A stretch of 64,000 nucleotides of DNA, from assembly GCF_009856825.1 (NCBI RefSeq), contig NZ_WVTD01000001.1, positions 434,001 through 498,000 on the forward strand. Direction: 5' to 3'. Numbering within the stretch: position 1 is the stretch's first letter; each line of letters begins with the position of its first letter. The notes beneath the pieces were generated by a model. It searched no databases. It saw only the letters and a program-made list of their open reading frames with translations, and was not told where the DNA came from. This document shows, one piece after another, positions 25,744 to 35,116 of the stretch. The stretch is from Novosphingobium silvae. Its GTDB lineage: Bacteria; Pseudomonadota; Alphaproteobacteria; Sphingomonadales; Sphingomonadaceae. The translations under genes and the position numbers were made by a program.

Positions 25744-27171
25744 ATGCAAAGCACCGCAAGCGCCCCGCATAATGGCCCGATGCATAATCGCCCGACAATC
25801 GAGAACCCGGAACAGGTGCTGCCCGGCCCCCTGGCGTTCCTGCGCGACGAGTGGAGCGATGCGGCCCGCGCAGCCCCCTTCATCGACGCGCGCAGGGCCC
25901 GCGTTTCCCATCCGGTTGCGGGCGAACGGATGGCCGTCGCCTACCTCAGCAACGTCTATCCCAAGATCAGCCACAGCTTCATCCGCACCGAGATCGCCGC
26001 GCTGGAGCGGCGCGGGATCGCGGTGGAGCGGCTGACCATCCGCCGCACCGGCGACCTCGCTCCGGACGACCGGGCCGAGGCGCAGCGGACGAGCGCGATC
26101 CTCGAACGGCCGTTCGCCCTCGTCTCCGCCGTGACGGGGCAGGTATGCACCCGGCCGCGTGCAGCGCTGGGCGCGCTGGCTCTGGCATGGCGGGGCAGGC
26201 AAGCAGGGCGCGGCGGGATCGCGGGCTGCGTGCGCGCGCTCGCCTACTTCGCGGAAGGCGCGCTGGTCGCCCGGCACTGCGAGCGGCGCGGGATCGGCCA
26301 TGTCCATGCGCACTTCGGCACCAACCCGGCCACGGTCGTCCGCCTCGCCGCGCGAATGGCCCCCCTCACCTACAGCTTCACCGCGCATGGCCCCGACGAA
26401 TTCGATGCGCCGCGCGCGCTCGATCTTGCCGGGAAGATCGCCGAGGCCGCGTTCGTCGTGGGCGTGTCGAGCTTCGGGCGCTCGCAGCTGATGCGATGGT
26501 CGCACCCGGACCACTGGCCGCGCATCCACGTGGTCCACTGCACGCCCGATCCGCTGTTCCTGCACCGGGGAGAGACGCCGGGGAAAGTCGCGGAAAGGGA
26601 TACCGTCCGCTTCCTGTGCGTGGCCCGCCTCAGCGCGCAGAAAGGGCTGCCCTTGCTGCTGGAGGCGATCGCACGTGTCGCCTCGCGGCGGCCGGTGCTG
26701 CTCGACATCGTGGGCGACGGCGAGGACCGCGCGATCATCGAGGCCCATATCGAGCGGCTGCGACTTGGCGAGGTGGTGAAGCTGCGCGGCTGGGCCTCGC
26801 CCGAGACAATCCGCGAAGCGCTGGGCGGGGTTCGCGCGCTGGTGCTTCCCAGCTTTGCAGAGGGCCTGCCGGTCGTGCTCATGGAAGCGATGGCCATGCG
26901 CGTACCCGCGATCGCTACCGCCATCGCCGGCATCCCCGAACTGGTGGACGCATCGGTCGGCTGGCTGGTGCCCGCAGGCTCCGTCGCGGCGCTGGAGGAA
27001 GCCATGGATGCCGCGCTCGACGCCTGGCCCGAGGAACTCGCCGCCATGGGCGAGCGCGCCCGGCTGCGCGTTGGCGAGCGGCACGATCCCACCCGGAGCG
27101 GAGCGCTGCTCGCCGCGCTGCTGGAGCCGCTGGCAGAACGCCGGGCGGGCCGGCGAACAGGGCGACGCTAA
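25744..27171 (+). CDS. glycosyltransferase family 4
   Basis: 475 residues from ATG 25744; ATG 25780 is also possible. GT-B fold: N-terminal acceptor domain begins VAYLSNVYPKISHSFIRTE, HVHAHFGTNPATV, then the donor-binding half RFLCVARLSAQKGLPLLLEA, VGDGEDRAIIEAHI and LPSFAEGLPVVLMEAMA, which carries the E-x7-E retaining GT4 signature (EGLPVVLME). Transfers a sugar from a nucleotide donor; predicted cytoplasmic assembly of the exopolysaccharide repeat unit, from its place in the locus. Convergent with the oxygenase gene. Confidence 0.9.
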   Translation: MQSTASAPHNGPMHNRPTIENPEQVLPGPLAFLRDEWSDAARAAPFIDARRARVSHPVAGERMAVAYLSNVYPKISHSFIRTEIAALERRGIAVERLTIRRTGDLAPDDRAEAQRTSAILERPFALVSAVTGQVCTRPRAALGALALAWRGRQAGRGGIAGCVRALAYFAEGALVARHCERRGIGHVHAHFGTNPATVVRLAARMAPLTYSFTAHGPDEFDAPRALDLAGKIAEAAFVVGVSSFGRSQLMRWSHPDHWPRIHVVHCTPDPLFLHRGETPGKVAERDTVRFLCVARLSAQKGLPLLLEAIARVASRRPVLLDIVGDGEDRAIIEAHIERLRLGEVVKLRGWASPETIREALGGVRALVLPSFAEGLPVVLMEAMAMRVPAIATAIAGIPELVDASVGWLVPAGSVAALEEAMDAALDAWPEELAAMGERARLRVGERHDPTRSGALLAALLEPLAERRAGRRTGRR

Positions 27172-27197
27172 GCCGCCCGCTCCCCCGTCCCGCTTCG

Positions 27198-28166
27198 TCA
27201 GAGGCTGGCCGAGGGGATCATCCTCAGCACCGGCGAAAGCTCCTGCCGCCAGTTGGCGGCGCGGCGCTGGCGCTCGGGCAGCGTGCTTGCGAGGCGGACC
27301 GCATCGGCGCGGTCCATCCCGGTGCGCTCGCACAGGAACGGATGGCGGGGCGGATTGGCGAAATAGCTGTAGAACACCGCTGCCCGGTCGCGCGCGGTGG
27401 CAGGCTTGCCGCGGTGGAAGAAGCGCGCGGTGTCGCAGAACACCACGGTGCCACGCCTGCCGGTGCAGCTCACCACGTCGTCCGCGAAGTCCGCGCCAAG
27501 CCGCCGCGCCAGTTCGGCATCGTCGGCCAGCTCGTAGTCGTACCCTTCGTGGTCGCTCTGCACCGTGTCGTGCCGCGCAATGGCCTCGAACGGCCCGCCC
27601 TCGGCATCGACGTCATGAACATAGAGCGCGACCTTCAGCATGCGCCGGTCTTCCCAGTCGCGGTGCCACTTGCGGGTGGAGACCTCGCGTCCATCCGCCA
27701 CGGTATAGTTGATCGCCACCCCGTCATAGGCGACGGGTAGGCCGATATAGGCTTCCGCGATGTCGAGCAGCCGGTCCTGCAGCCCCCAATGGAAGATCGC
27801 GGGATTGCGCACGATCTCGGCCGGTGGGACGATGATGAACTGCTGCCCGGCCTGCGAGAGCGCCCGCGCTTCGGGCGCGAAGGCCTGTGCCAGGCTGTTG
27901 GCGAGATCCAGGACGGCGAGCGACTGCAGCCCCAGGCCAAGCGCGTCGAGCGAGGTGACGCACACGCCGTTGCGGTCCAGCGCCTGGACGATCCCGGCGG
28001 CCACCTCGTCCGTGTCGGGCAGGCGGGGCGCGTGGCGGTCCACGGCGGCGGCATGGCGCTGGCCCAGCCAGCGGCGCACGTGCCGCTGGTTGAAGGCCTT
28101 GAGCGCGGTGCGGGCCGGCAGGTCGCGCAGCCACCGCGCCCGCTTTTCGGAAATCAGGGCTGGCAT
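27198..28166 (-). CDS. phytanoyl-CoA dioxygenase-like Fe(II)/2OG oxygenase
   Basis: 322 residues. The double-stranded beta-helix motif is visible: KWHRDWEDRRMLKVALYV (H-x-D iron ligands), DVDAEGGPFEAI, then GTVVFCDTARFFHRGKP (distal His) and RAAVFYSYF with the 2OG-binding Arg region. Last gene of the Wza-barrel-Wzc-kinase operon, 22 bases after the kinase. Members near polysaccharide genes could hydroxylate a sugar or lipid-linked intermediate, but the substrate is unknown. A second, unrelated prolyl-hydroxylase-like enzyme is in the same locus at 39707. Confidence 0.78.
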   Translation of the reverse strand: MPALISEKRARWLRDLPARTALKAFNQRHVRRWLGQRHAAAVDRHAPRLPDTDEVAAGIVQALDRNGVCVTSLDALGLGLQSLAVLDLANSLAQAFAPEARALSQAGQQFIIVPPAEIVRNPAIFHWGLQDRLLDIAEAYIGLPVAYDGVAINYTVADGREVSTRKWHRDWEDRRMLKVALYVHDVDAEGGPFEAIARHDTVQSDHEGYDYELADDAELARRLGADFADDVVSCTGRRGTVVFCDTARFFHRGKPATARDRAAVFYSYFANPPRHPFLCERTGMDRADAVRLASTLPERQRRAANWRQELSPVLRMIPSASL

Positions 28167-28188
28167 GGGTTCTCTCCGGTCGCGGCGA

Positions 28189-28974
28189 TCAGGCCGGCGC
28201 GACGTTCTTTGTCGCGGCCTGGTAGTAGTCGTAGCCCTCGCGGCGGCGAGGGAGCGTGATCGACCGGTTGAGGATCGATCCGATGACCGGCGTCGGGCTC
28301 ACCACCCGCACGATCTCCTGGAGGCCGCGCTTGCTGGAGCGGCCTTCCTCGGCCACCACGATCACGCCGTCGACGGCCTGCGCGATGAGCAGCAGGTCGT
28401 CGCTGAGGATGGCGGGCGGGGTATCGACGATGCAGATCGCGCCGCTCTCGCTAGCGCGGTCGAGCGCGAGCGGCAGGGCCGGCGAGGCGAGCAGGCTCTC
28501 GGCCCCCGCCCGCTGCCGCCGCACCCGATGGATCGCAAGGTCCACCCCCTCGAAGCGCATCTCGGTCGCGCCCCAGGGGCACTCGCCGGAGAGGAAATCG
28601 TCCACCCCCAGGGCGTCGGCGGGCAGCCCCAGCCGCTCCCCCAGCGAAGGACGGCGAAGGTCGAGCTCCACCAGCACCGCCGGGTGCACGCGCGCAAGCA
28701 CCGCGGCAAGGTTGGCGGCGATGTGGGTCTTTCCGTTCCCCGGCTCGGCCGAGGTGATCGCGAAGCGGCGGTGCCCGCTGCTGCGTGCATGATCGAGAAG
28801 CGCCGAGCGCGCCATCATCAGTGGCTGGATCGCATCGCTCATCGCCCCGAAGCCAGCGATCCCGTTGGCGGCAAGGTGCTGGGGATCAGGCTCCAGCGTC
28901 ACGCCAAGGGCGGGCATCAGCTCTATTCGGCCCTGCGGCCGGCCTTGCTGAAAGAATTGCATCTCGGCGTTCAT
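28189..28974 (-). CDS. CpsD/CapB-type tyrosine kinase
   Basis: 261 residues. BY-kinase fold: SAEPGNGKTHIAANLA is Walker A, VLVELDLRRPSL is Walker A', CIVDTPPAILSDDLLL is Walker B. C-terminal Tyr cluster EGYDYYQAA is the expected autophosphorylation site. It is a separate chain from the Wzc membrane protein, as in sphingan (gellan GelC/GelE) loci, not fused as in enterobacterial Wzc. Controls polymer length and export by cyclic phosphorylation. The ATG overlaps the Wzc stop (ATGA). Confidence 0.9.
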   Translation of the reverse strand: MNAEMQFFQQGRPQGRIELMPALGVTLEPDPQHLAANGIAGFGAMSDAIQPLMMARSALLDHARSSGHRRFAITSAEPGNGKTHIAANLAAVLARVHPAVLVELDLRRPSLGERLGLPADALGVDDFLSGECPWGATEMRFEGVDLAIHRVRRQRAGAESLLASPALPLALDRASESGAICIVDTPPAILSDDLLLIAQAVDGVIVVAEEGRSSKRGLQEIVRVVSPTPVIGSILNRSITLPRRREGYDYYQAATKNVAPA

Positions 28975-30467
28975 CGGCCTGCTCCCGTGATCGAGGGTGT
29001 TCCTCCGCCAAGGCCTGGCAGCCAGGCGCCGGCGGGAGTGGTGCTGGTGGTGCCCAGCGTTCCAAGGATCGGCGCGCGGACGGCGCGGCGCAGGCTCTCG
29101 GCGCCATGGATGATCCCGGCGAACAGTTCCCGCCCGACCACCAGCGCAAGGCCGAGGAAGAAGCCCGCCGCGATCCCCTGCAGCAGCACCATCCAGCGCG
29201 GTGAGCCTAGCGGATGGAGCGGCAGGTTCGGCGGATCCACCACGGTGAAACGCTCGCCCTTGTCCTCCGACTGGAGATTGGCGGCGACTTGCGCTTCCAG
29301 CTGCTTGTCGCGCAGCGATTCGTACTGGCGCTTGATGTTGTCGTAGTCGCGGCCGATCTGGTTGAGTTCGTAGGCGGACTGCGGCGCCATGGCGATGCGC
29401 CGGTCGAGTTCGCCCAGCGTGCCGACCAGTTCCGCCCGGCGCGAGGCCAGAGTGGCGATGCGCTCCCGGCTGGCGGCGATCTCGGCCTGGATCAGCATCG
29501 TGCTGCTGGCGGGCTGGCGGCTGAGCGAGGCCTTCTGCCGCTCGACCTCGGCCCGGGCGGCGATGACATCGGGGAACTTCTCCGAATGGGTGGCGAGCAG
29601 GCGGGCGAGCCGTTCCTCGGCGCGGTGCAGGTTCTCCGCCCCGGCGGGAGGACTGCGCTCCAGTTCCTGCTGACGCGCGGCAAGGAGGCCGCTCTGCTGG
29701 ACGAGGCCCTGCGTTTCGGCATCCGTGCGCGAGATTTCGGCCCGCAGCGCCGAGCTGGACTGCGAACTCAGCGAAACGTCGCTCGGCAGGGAGCCTGCAT
29801 ACCGGGCTTCCACGCCGCGGCGGCGCGCGTCGAGTTCGGCAAGCTGGCGGCGCATCTCCCCCGAACGCTGCGCAAGGAAGGCGGCGGTCCCGCTCGCCTG
29901 CTCGGTGCGGAAGCGCTTGTCCTCGACGATGAACATCCGGGTCAGCTGCTCGGTCACCGCGCGGGCCTTCTGCGCGTCGCTGTAGTCGAACGAGAGGTTG
30001 AAGGCGATCGTCCCGCCGCCCCGGCCCTGGTTCTGGTTGGCCGCCACCAGATTGACGCCCACAGCGCCGCGCATCAGGTCGAGGAGCTTGGGCTCCTCTA
30101 TGCCGGCCCGTTCCTCGGGGTAGAGGCCGTTACGGTCGATCAGCCCGGTCAGGCTGTCGCGGCTGACGATCTGCTGGCGGATCTTGGCGATCCGCTCGTC
30201 GGCGATGTCGGTCAGCGGAGAAGCGACGAGGTTCGTGGGGATCTGCGGCGAATCGATCAGCAGCGTCGCCGTGGAGCGATAGACCGGCTCGCGCGTGGCG
30301 ATCACCGCCACGCCTGCGACAGCCCCCAGCACGGTGGGTGCGATCAGCCAGCGCCAGCGCCGTCGCAGCATGTTCAGGACTTCCGCGGGGTGAAGCGCAA
30401 AGCCTTCGGGCTCGGGGCGCATCCCTGCGTGATGAAGCCGCCCGGATGGAGAGATCGTGCTGTTCAT
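28971..30467 (-). CDS. Wzc/GumC-like polysaccharide co-polymerase (no kinase domain)
   Basis: 498 residues from ATG 30467. Wzz domain: first membrane segment WLIAPTVLGAVAGVAVIA about residues 42-60, then the periplasmic part with long coiled-coil helices (about residues 180-400, rich in Ala/Glu/Arg), and the second membrane segment VLLQGIAAGFFLGLALVVG preceded by the Pro-rich VVDPPNLPLHPLGSPRW motif. Sets chain length together with the separate kinase encoded immediately downstream. A cytoplasmic tail of about 60 residues follows. Confidence 0.9.
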   Translation of the reverse strand: MNSTISPSGRLHHAGMRPEPEGFALHPAEVLNMLRRRWRWLIAPTVLGAVAGVAVIATREPVYRSTATLLIDSPQIPTNLVASPLTDIADERIAKIRQQIVSRDSLTGLIDRNGLYPEERAGIEEPKLLDLMRGAVGVNLVAANQNQGRGGGTIAFNLSFDYSDAQKARAVTEQLTRMFIVEDKRFRTEQASGTAAFLAQRSGEMRRQLAELDARRRGVEARYAGSLPSDVSLSSQSSSALRAEISRTDAETQGLVQQSGLLAARQQELERSPPAGAENLHRAEERLARLLATHSEKFPDVIAARAEVERQKASLSRQPASSTMLIQAEIAASRERIATLASRRAELVGTLGELDRRIAMAPQSAYELNQIGRDYDNIKRQYESLRDKQLEAQVAANLQSEDKGERFTVVDPPNLPLHPLGSPRWMVLLQGIAAGFFLGLALVVGRELFAGIIHGAESLRRAVRAPILGTLGTTSTTPAGAWLPGLGGGTPSITGAGR

Positions 30468-31648
30468 AGGCTGGGTATCCGGAAAGTGGCGCCGATCCTG
30501 GCGGTCCAGGAATCGAGGCTCTGGCTGGCGATGCCGGTGCGGCGGTCGTAGTCCGCGCCGAGCTGGAGCTTCACGTACTTGCCGATCTGGCGCTGGAAGC
30601 GGGCGGACGCGCGCATGACTTCCGGGTCGGTCATCTGGCCGACCCCGGGCATGGACCGGTAGTCCGCCTCGAGGCTGAATTCGGCGCGCGGCATGAGCCG
30701 CAGGTCGAAGCGCGCGTTCAGCGACTTTTCGCGCCGGATGCCCTCGAAGCTGGTGACCGTGGGGGCGAGCCGCCCGGTGACGCACAGGCGGAAGCGGCGC
30801 GGATCGTAGCAGATCGAGCCGAGGGCGCTGAATTGCCCCGAACCGCCGCTGCGGGGGCGACCGGGATAGCCTTGCGAGATCGTGGCGAGGCCGAGCGAGA
30901 TGTCGGCGGTGAGGCCCTTTGCCAGCCGCGCCCCGCCCTTCACCCGGACAGTGGCCGCGCGCGAGTTGCTGCCGTCCGCCGTGTCGCTGAAGGTCGCCTG
31001 GCTTTCAAGGCCGATCCAGGTGAAGCGTGCCAGGCGGCGCTCGCCGCTCAGCACCAGAGTGACGGCATCGGTCCGCGAAAGGAGAAGCGATCCTTGCGGA
31101 GCGATGCGGCTCCACATGGCCATGCCGGTAACGGTCGTCTGCCTGTCCGGCCGCCAGCGCACGTCCTGATCGACGACGTAGCGTTCCTGCAGGCTGACCG
31201 GGTCGATGGCGGCATCGATGCTGGCGACCATGCCCTCCAGCGGGAGATACCGCTCGTAGGATGCACCGGTCCGCGTCGAGAGGTGCTCGTCGCTGCGGTG
31301 GTCGAAATCGGCGCGGGCGTTGCCAAGCACGAAGGAGCCGAACCTGCGATCGTACTTGCGATAGGCCACGCGCCCGTCGAGCGCGAGGGTGCTGGCATGG
31401 TCGACATCGATCGTGGCCGCGCCCCGCGCGCCCATCTCTCCCGCCGTGGTGATCGCATCGTCCCCGGGCAGCAGGAACGGGTTTCGTCCGGTGACCACGG
31501 TCATGTCGAATTCGATGTAAGGCGCCTCCTGCGCCGCCGCCGGAGCGGAGGCCCAGACGGCAGGAGCAAGCACGACCGGTGCAAGGATGGCTCGGGCCAG
31601 AACGGCGGGAGCGGGGACAGGCAGCGAAGCACGGCGCCGCCCCGTCAC
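30464..31648 (-). CDS. outer-membrane beta-barrel protein of the exopolysaccharide locus
   Basis: 394 residues from GTG 31648, whose first bases overlap the Wza stop (GTGA). Signal peptide ends ASAPAAAQEAP. The rest is a succession of amphipathic strands with alternating polar/hydrophobic residues (GRVAYRKYDRRFGSFV, SLEADYRSMPG, KLQLGADYDRR) and terminal ARIGATFRIPSL, suggesting a barrel of roughly 14-18 strands. Comparable proteins lie next to Wza in sphingomonad loci and may aid export or anchor polymer at the surface. No enzymatic motif. The next gene, Wzc, starts within its last codons. Confidence 0.82.
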   Translation of the reverse strand: MTGRRRASLPVPAPAVLARAILAPVVLAPAVWASAPAAAQEAPYIEFDMTVVTGRNPFLLPGDDAITTAGEMGARGAATIDVDHASTLALDGRVAYRKYDRRFGSFVLGNARADFDHRSDEHLSTRTGASYERYLPLEGMVASIDAAIDPVSLQERYVVDQDVRWRPDRQTTVTGMAMWSRIAPQGSLLLSRTDAVTLVLSGERRLARFTWIGLESQATFSDTADGSNSRAATVRVKGGARLAKGLTADISLGLATISQGYPGRPRSGGSGQFSALGSICYDPRRFRLCVTGRLAPTVTSFEGIRREKSLNARFDLRLMPRAEFSLEADYRSMPGVGQMTDPEVMRASARFQRQIGKYVKLQLGADYDRRTGIASQSLDSWTARIGATFRIPSL

Positions 31649-32379
31649 GGGACGATGAGGACGTCGCCGCTCGAAAGGGTCGGCAACGGATTGGAAAGTG
31701 CGCCGGACTTCAGCGAGCGGCCTCCCTTGAGCAGCCGCTTCAGGCGCACCGGCTCCACGATCTCGCCCTGCGGGGTCTGGCGCATGATGACGGCGTTGCC
31801 GATGTCGGCGAACTCGTCCGCCCCGCCCGCCATGCTGAGCGCCTGGAGCACGTTGGGGCGGGTTCCGCTCGCGAAGCTGCCGGGCTGCTTCACCTTGCCC
31901 AGCACATAGAAGCGGGTGCCTTCCGTCTCGCGCACCGAGACGGTCACGTCGGGCGGAGCCGAGGTGTAGTTCAGCGAAATGCGCTCGCGGATCTCGTCCG
32001 CGATGTCGGAGACGTTGCGGCCCGCGGCGCGGATCGTGCCGGCGAGCGGGAACGCGAACGTGCCGTCGGGCTGCACCAGCACCTGGCGCTGCATGCGCTC
32101 CTCGCCCCAGACGAAGACGTCGAGCTGGTCGCCGGTGTTGATCGTGTAGCGCGCAGGCGCGGCGGCGGCGGCGGGCGCCACGGCCTGCGCCGGAACCTGC
32201 GTCCCGGCGCTGGCGGGCGTGGCCGAAATCGTCCCGGACGCGACCAGCATGAACATCGCCGCGACTTGGCCGAAAGCGGCGCGCGGCAGGACGTGGCTGC
32301 GGCGCTTGTTCCTGGCCGGACCGGGATCGCGGTCCCTTGAAAGCGTTGAAGAATTCACGTTCACCCCCTCGGCCCGCAT
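31645..32379 (-). CDS. polysaccharide export protein (Wza/GelD-like)
   Basis: 244 residues if ATG 32379 is used; GTG 32358, eight codons in, has the better ribosome site (GAGGGGG) and may be the true start. Signal peptide ends TPASAGT. Poly_export domain: YTINTGDQLDVFVWGEERM, VLVQPDGTFAFPLAGTI; SLBB-type repeat: FYVLGKVKQPGSF with LQALSMAGG. Forms the periplasmic and outer-membrane exit conduit. No lipobox Cys after the signal, so not a lipoprotein, unlike E. coli Wza. First gene of the minus-strand export operon. Confidence 0.9.
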   Translation of the reverse strand: MRAEGVNVNSSTLSRDRDPGPARNKRRSHVLPRAAFGQVAAMFMLVASGTISATPASAGTQVPAQAVAPAAAAAPARYTINTGDQLDVFVWGEERMQRQVLVQPDGTFAFPLAGTIRAAGRNVSDIADEIRERISLNYTSAPPDVTVSVRETEGTRFYVLGKVKQPGSFASGTRPNVLQALSMAGGADEFADIGNAVIMRQTPQGEIVEPVRLKRLLKGGRSLKSGALSNPLPTLSSGDVLIVP

Positions 32380-32599
32380 GAGATGCCGACCTGCCCCGAA
32401 AACTATCCGGAGGAGGCGCGCTGTGTAATTCGCGCAAAGGGGGGCTCCCTTATCCGTGGGGGAAAATGCGCATGGGACCATGCCCATGAGAGCAGGGAAA
32501 TCCGGGTGGCAAAAACCCGCAGGTCCAAAGGCCATCGGTGTTCCTCGGGAAGACCGGAGGCCGCCTCGTGCGCCATAGTGCCGACGGGGAGGCACAGCC
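32380..32599. promoter_or_regulatory. divergent promoter region of the exopolysaccharide operons
   Basis: 220 bp between Wza (leftward) and the WecG-type gene (rightward). Contains local AT-richer stretches (around 32395-32420 and 32500-32525). I cannot place -35/-10 boxes reliably. Confidence 0.45.
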
Positions 32600-33523
32600 A
32601 TGTCGCTTGCAAATCTGGAAACGTCGATCCTAGCGCCCGCGCCCGTTGTCGCAGGCCTGCCGCCGGTGCTCGCGCCGGCGCTGACGCGGCAAGCGCCCGT
32701 GCGGGTGACGGCGGCCGTGCAGACCACACCGTCACCTGCGCCGCGCGGAGCGGACGTGGAGTTCCTCGAACTCGACTTCACGCCGCTAGACCTGACGCTG
32801 GCGCTGGAGGCGGTGATCGAACGCCCCGCCTCGGCTCCCTTCACTTATGTCGTCACGCCCAACGTCGACCATGTCGTGCGCCTGCTGCGCCGCCGGTCCG
32901 ACCTGTGGCCCGCCTATCGCGCCGCCTGGATGACGCTGTGCGACAGCCGCATCCTGGCCCGCCTCGCGCATGGGGACGGGCGCGAACTGCCGGTGGTGAC
33001 GGGCAGCGACCTGACGCTTCGGCTGTTCCAGGAAGGCATCGCGCCTCGCGATCCGATCGCCATCCTGGGCGGCAGCGAAGCGACGGTCGCCAGCATCGTC
33101 GAGCGGTTCGGGCTTGTCGACGTGAAGCACTACAATCCGCCGATGGGCTTCATCCACGACCCGCGAGAGACGGCCCGTGCCGTGCGCTTCCTGGTCGATG
33201 CCGGGGCACGCTACTCGTTCCTCGCGGTCGGTTCGCCGCAGCAGGAGATCGTGGCCCGCCGCGTCGCCAAGGCCCGGGGCAGCAGGGGCATCGGCTTCTG
33301 TATCGGGGCGAGCCTGGAATTCCTCTCGGGCGAGCAGGAGCGCGCGCCTGCGGTCATGCAGCAGATGTCGCTCGAATGGTTCTTCCGCCTCTGCTCGAAC
33401 CCGCAGCGAATGTGGCGACGCTACCTTATCGAAGGGCCGCAGATCTTCCGCATCCATCAGGACTGGCGGCGCCGCGCGCCCATGCCTGCGGGGAGCGCCG
33501 CGCGGGTCCCGCTCGGTGGGTGA
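32600..33523 (+). CDS. WecG/TagA/CpsF-family glycosyltransferase
   Basis: 307 residues with GGGGAGG 7 bases before ATG. After a Pro/Ala-rich N-terminal extension of about 50 residues the GT26 family signature appears: YVVTPNVDHVVRLLRRRS, LCDSRILARLA, VTGSDLTLRLF, FLAVGSPQQEIVARRVAK and FCIGASLEFLSG followed by QERAP. Transfers the second sugar (ManNAcA, ManNAc or another) from UDP to a lipid-linked first sugar on the cytoplasmic face. The first-sugar (priming) enzyme is not in this window. Three bases separate it from the glycosidase-like gene. Confidence 0.9.
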   Translation: MSLANLETSILAPAPVVAGLPPVLAPALTRQAPVRVTAAVQTTPSPAPRGADVEFLELDFTPLDLTLALEAVIERPASAPFTYVVTPNVDHVVRLLRRRSDLWPAYRAAWMTLCDSRILARLAHGDGRELPVVTGSDLTLRLFQEGIAPRDPIAILGGSEATVASIVERFGLVDVKHYNPPMGFIHDPRETARAVRFLVDAGARYSFLAVGSPQQEIVARRVAKARGSRGIGFCIGASLEFLSGEQERAPAVMQQMSLEWFFRLCSNPQRMWRRYLIEGPQIFRIHQDWRRRAPMPAGSAARVPLGG

Positions 33524-33526
33524 GAG

Positions 33527-35116
33527 ATGGCCCGGGCAGGGAGCGGAGCGCTGAAGGTGAGGCGCACGATCCTGGCCAGCCTTGCGGCAGCGGCGGTGTC
33601 CCTGCCGGTCTGTGCGCACTTCGCCGATCCCCCGCGCGCCGGCGCCCTGCGCGGGGCGACGGGCCTCGCCTTCCCTGCCGGTGAGCCCTCGCCCCTACCC
33701 GCCCGGCGCGCGATGCAGCTGGGGATCAACCTGTTCGGGATCGACACCGGCAACCGGCAGCAGGTCTTCGCCAACATGATCGCGCAGAGCGAATGGTTCG
33801 AAGCGCGCACGGGCAGCTGGAAGGCTTTTCCCCCCGCGCAGCTCGATCCGCTCGGCTGGATCCGCTACCTTGAGCCCGGGCAGACGGCGCCGCGCCCCTT
33901 GGTCCTGCCGCCCGCGCCTTTCCGCACGGTGCGCGTGCACTGCACTTTCGCGGGAAAGGGAGAGCTTGGCGCCGGGGGCGTGGCGCGCGTGGTCTCAGGC
34001 GATGCGCGCAGCCTCGATCTCGAACTGGCCCCGACCGGGGCGGAAGGCGAAGGCGCATGGCTCACGCTCATGGACACCGACCGGGCCGACCCGCTGCGCG
34101 ACCTCGACTGCCGCCGCGAAGGCACTTCGCCCGCCGCGCGCTTCGATCCCGCCTTCATGGCGTTCGCCTCGGACTTCGCGGTCATCCGGTTCATGGACTG
34201 GCAGCACACCAACCAGAACCCGAGAAGCGACTGGAGCGCGCGCACCTTGCCGCGCTCGTCCTCGCAGGTCGGAGCGGGCGGCGTATCGGTGGAGGACATG
34301 GTCGATCTGGCGAAGGCGGCAGGCGCCGATCCCTGGTTCACGATGCCCTACCATGCCGACGAAGCATGGGTGCGCGCATTCGCCCGGCTCGTCCATGATC
34401 GGCTGGGGCCGGAGCGCCGCGTCTACGTGGAGCTGGGGAACGAGGTGTGGAACGACCTGTTCCCCGCCGCCCGCGATGCCCGGGCGGAAGGGATCGCGAT
34501 GGGCCTTGGCGGCGGAGACCCCGCCCGGGCGCAGATGGAACGCTATGCCCAGCGCATGGTCGCGGCGATGCGCGTCTGGAGCGAGGTCTACGCCGACCGC
34601 CCCGGAGCGCTGGTGCGGGTGGCGGCCACCCAGAACGCCAATCCCGCCCTCGCCGCCATCGTCCTTGGTCATGGCGACAGTGCCGAATGGGTCGATGCGC
34701 TGGCGACCGCGCCCTACTTCTGGCTGGAGGTGGAGGGCCGCAAGGCCGCCGATGCCGACGCCATCCTGGCCGAGCTTCCCGCCGCCATCGAGCGCACTTT
34801 CGCCATGGCGCGCGAAAACCGCCGCATCGCCGCCGCGCACGGCAAGCGCTACATCGCCTACGAGGGCGGGCAGCATCTCGTCACCCGCGACCTGGCCCTT
34901 GCCCGCGCGCTGCAGCGCGACCCGCGCATGGGCGATGCCTACGCCCGCTACCTCGCGGGCTGGCGCGAGGGCTTCGGCGATACGCTGACACTCTATGCAT
35001 CGACCGCCCCCATCGCCGAATACGGCTCGTGGGGGCTGCGCGAATATGGCGGCCAGCCGCTGGCGCAGGCGCCCAAGTACCGCGCGGTGCGTCATTTCCT
35101 GGAGGGGCATAAGTGA
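33527..35116 (+). CDS. exported glycoside hydrolase-like protein
   Basis: 529 residues with an N-terminal signal (TILASLAAAAVSLPVCAHF). A beta-sandwich-like stretch (residues about 100-210) precedes a predicted TIM barrel: IRFMDWQHTNQNPRSDW, VYVELGNEVWNDLF (candidate acid/base in Asn-Glu, clan GH-A style) and KRYIAYEGGQHL (candidate nucleophile Glu). No GH family number can be given from sequence reading alone. In an exopolysaccharide operon it may trim polymer or release it in the periplasm or outside. Its last codons overlap the polymerase start (GTGA). Confidence 0.75.
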   Translation: MARAGSGALKVRRTILASLAAAAVSLPVCAHFADPPRAGALRGATGLAFPAGEPSPLPARRAMQLGINLFGIDTGNRQQVFANMIAQSEWFEARTGSWKAFPPAQLDPLGWIRYLEPGQTAPRPLVLPPAPFRTVRVHCTFAGKGELGAGGVARVVSGDARSLDLELAPTGAEGEGAWLTLMDTDRADPLRDLDCRREGTSPAARFDPAFMAFASDFAVIRFMDWQHTNQNPRSDWSARTLPRSSSQVGAGGVSVEDMVDLAKAAGADPWFTMPYHADEAWVRAFARLVHDRLGPERRVYVELGNEVWNDLFPAARDARAEGIAMGLGGGDPARAQMERYAQRMVAAMRVWSEVYADRPGALVRVAATQNANPALAAIVLGHGDSAEWVDALATAPYFWLEVEGRKAADADAILAELPAAIERTFAMARENRRIAAAHGKRYIAYEGGQHLVTRDLALARALQRDPRMGDAYARYLAGWREGFGDTLTLYASTAPIAEYGSWGLREYGGQPLAQAPKYRAVRHFLEGHK

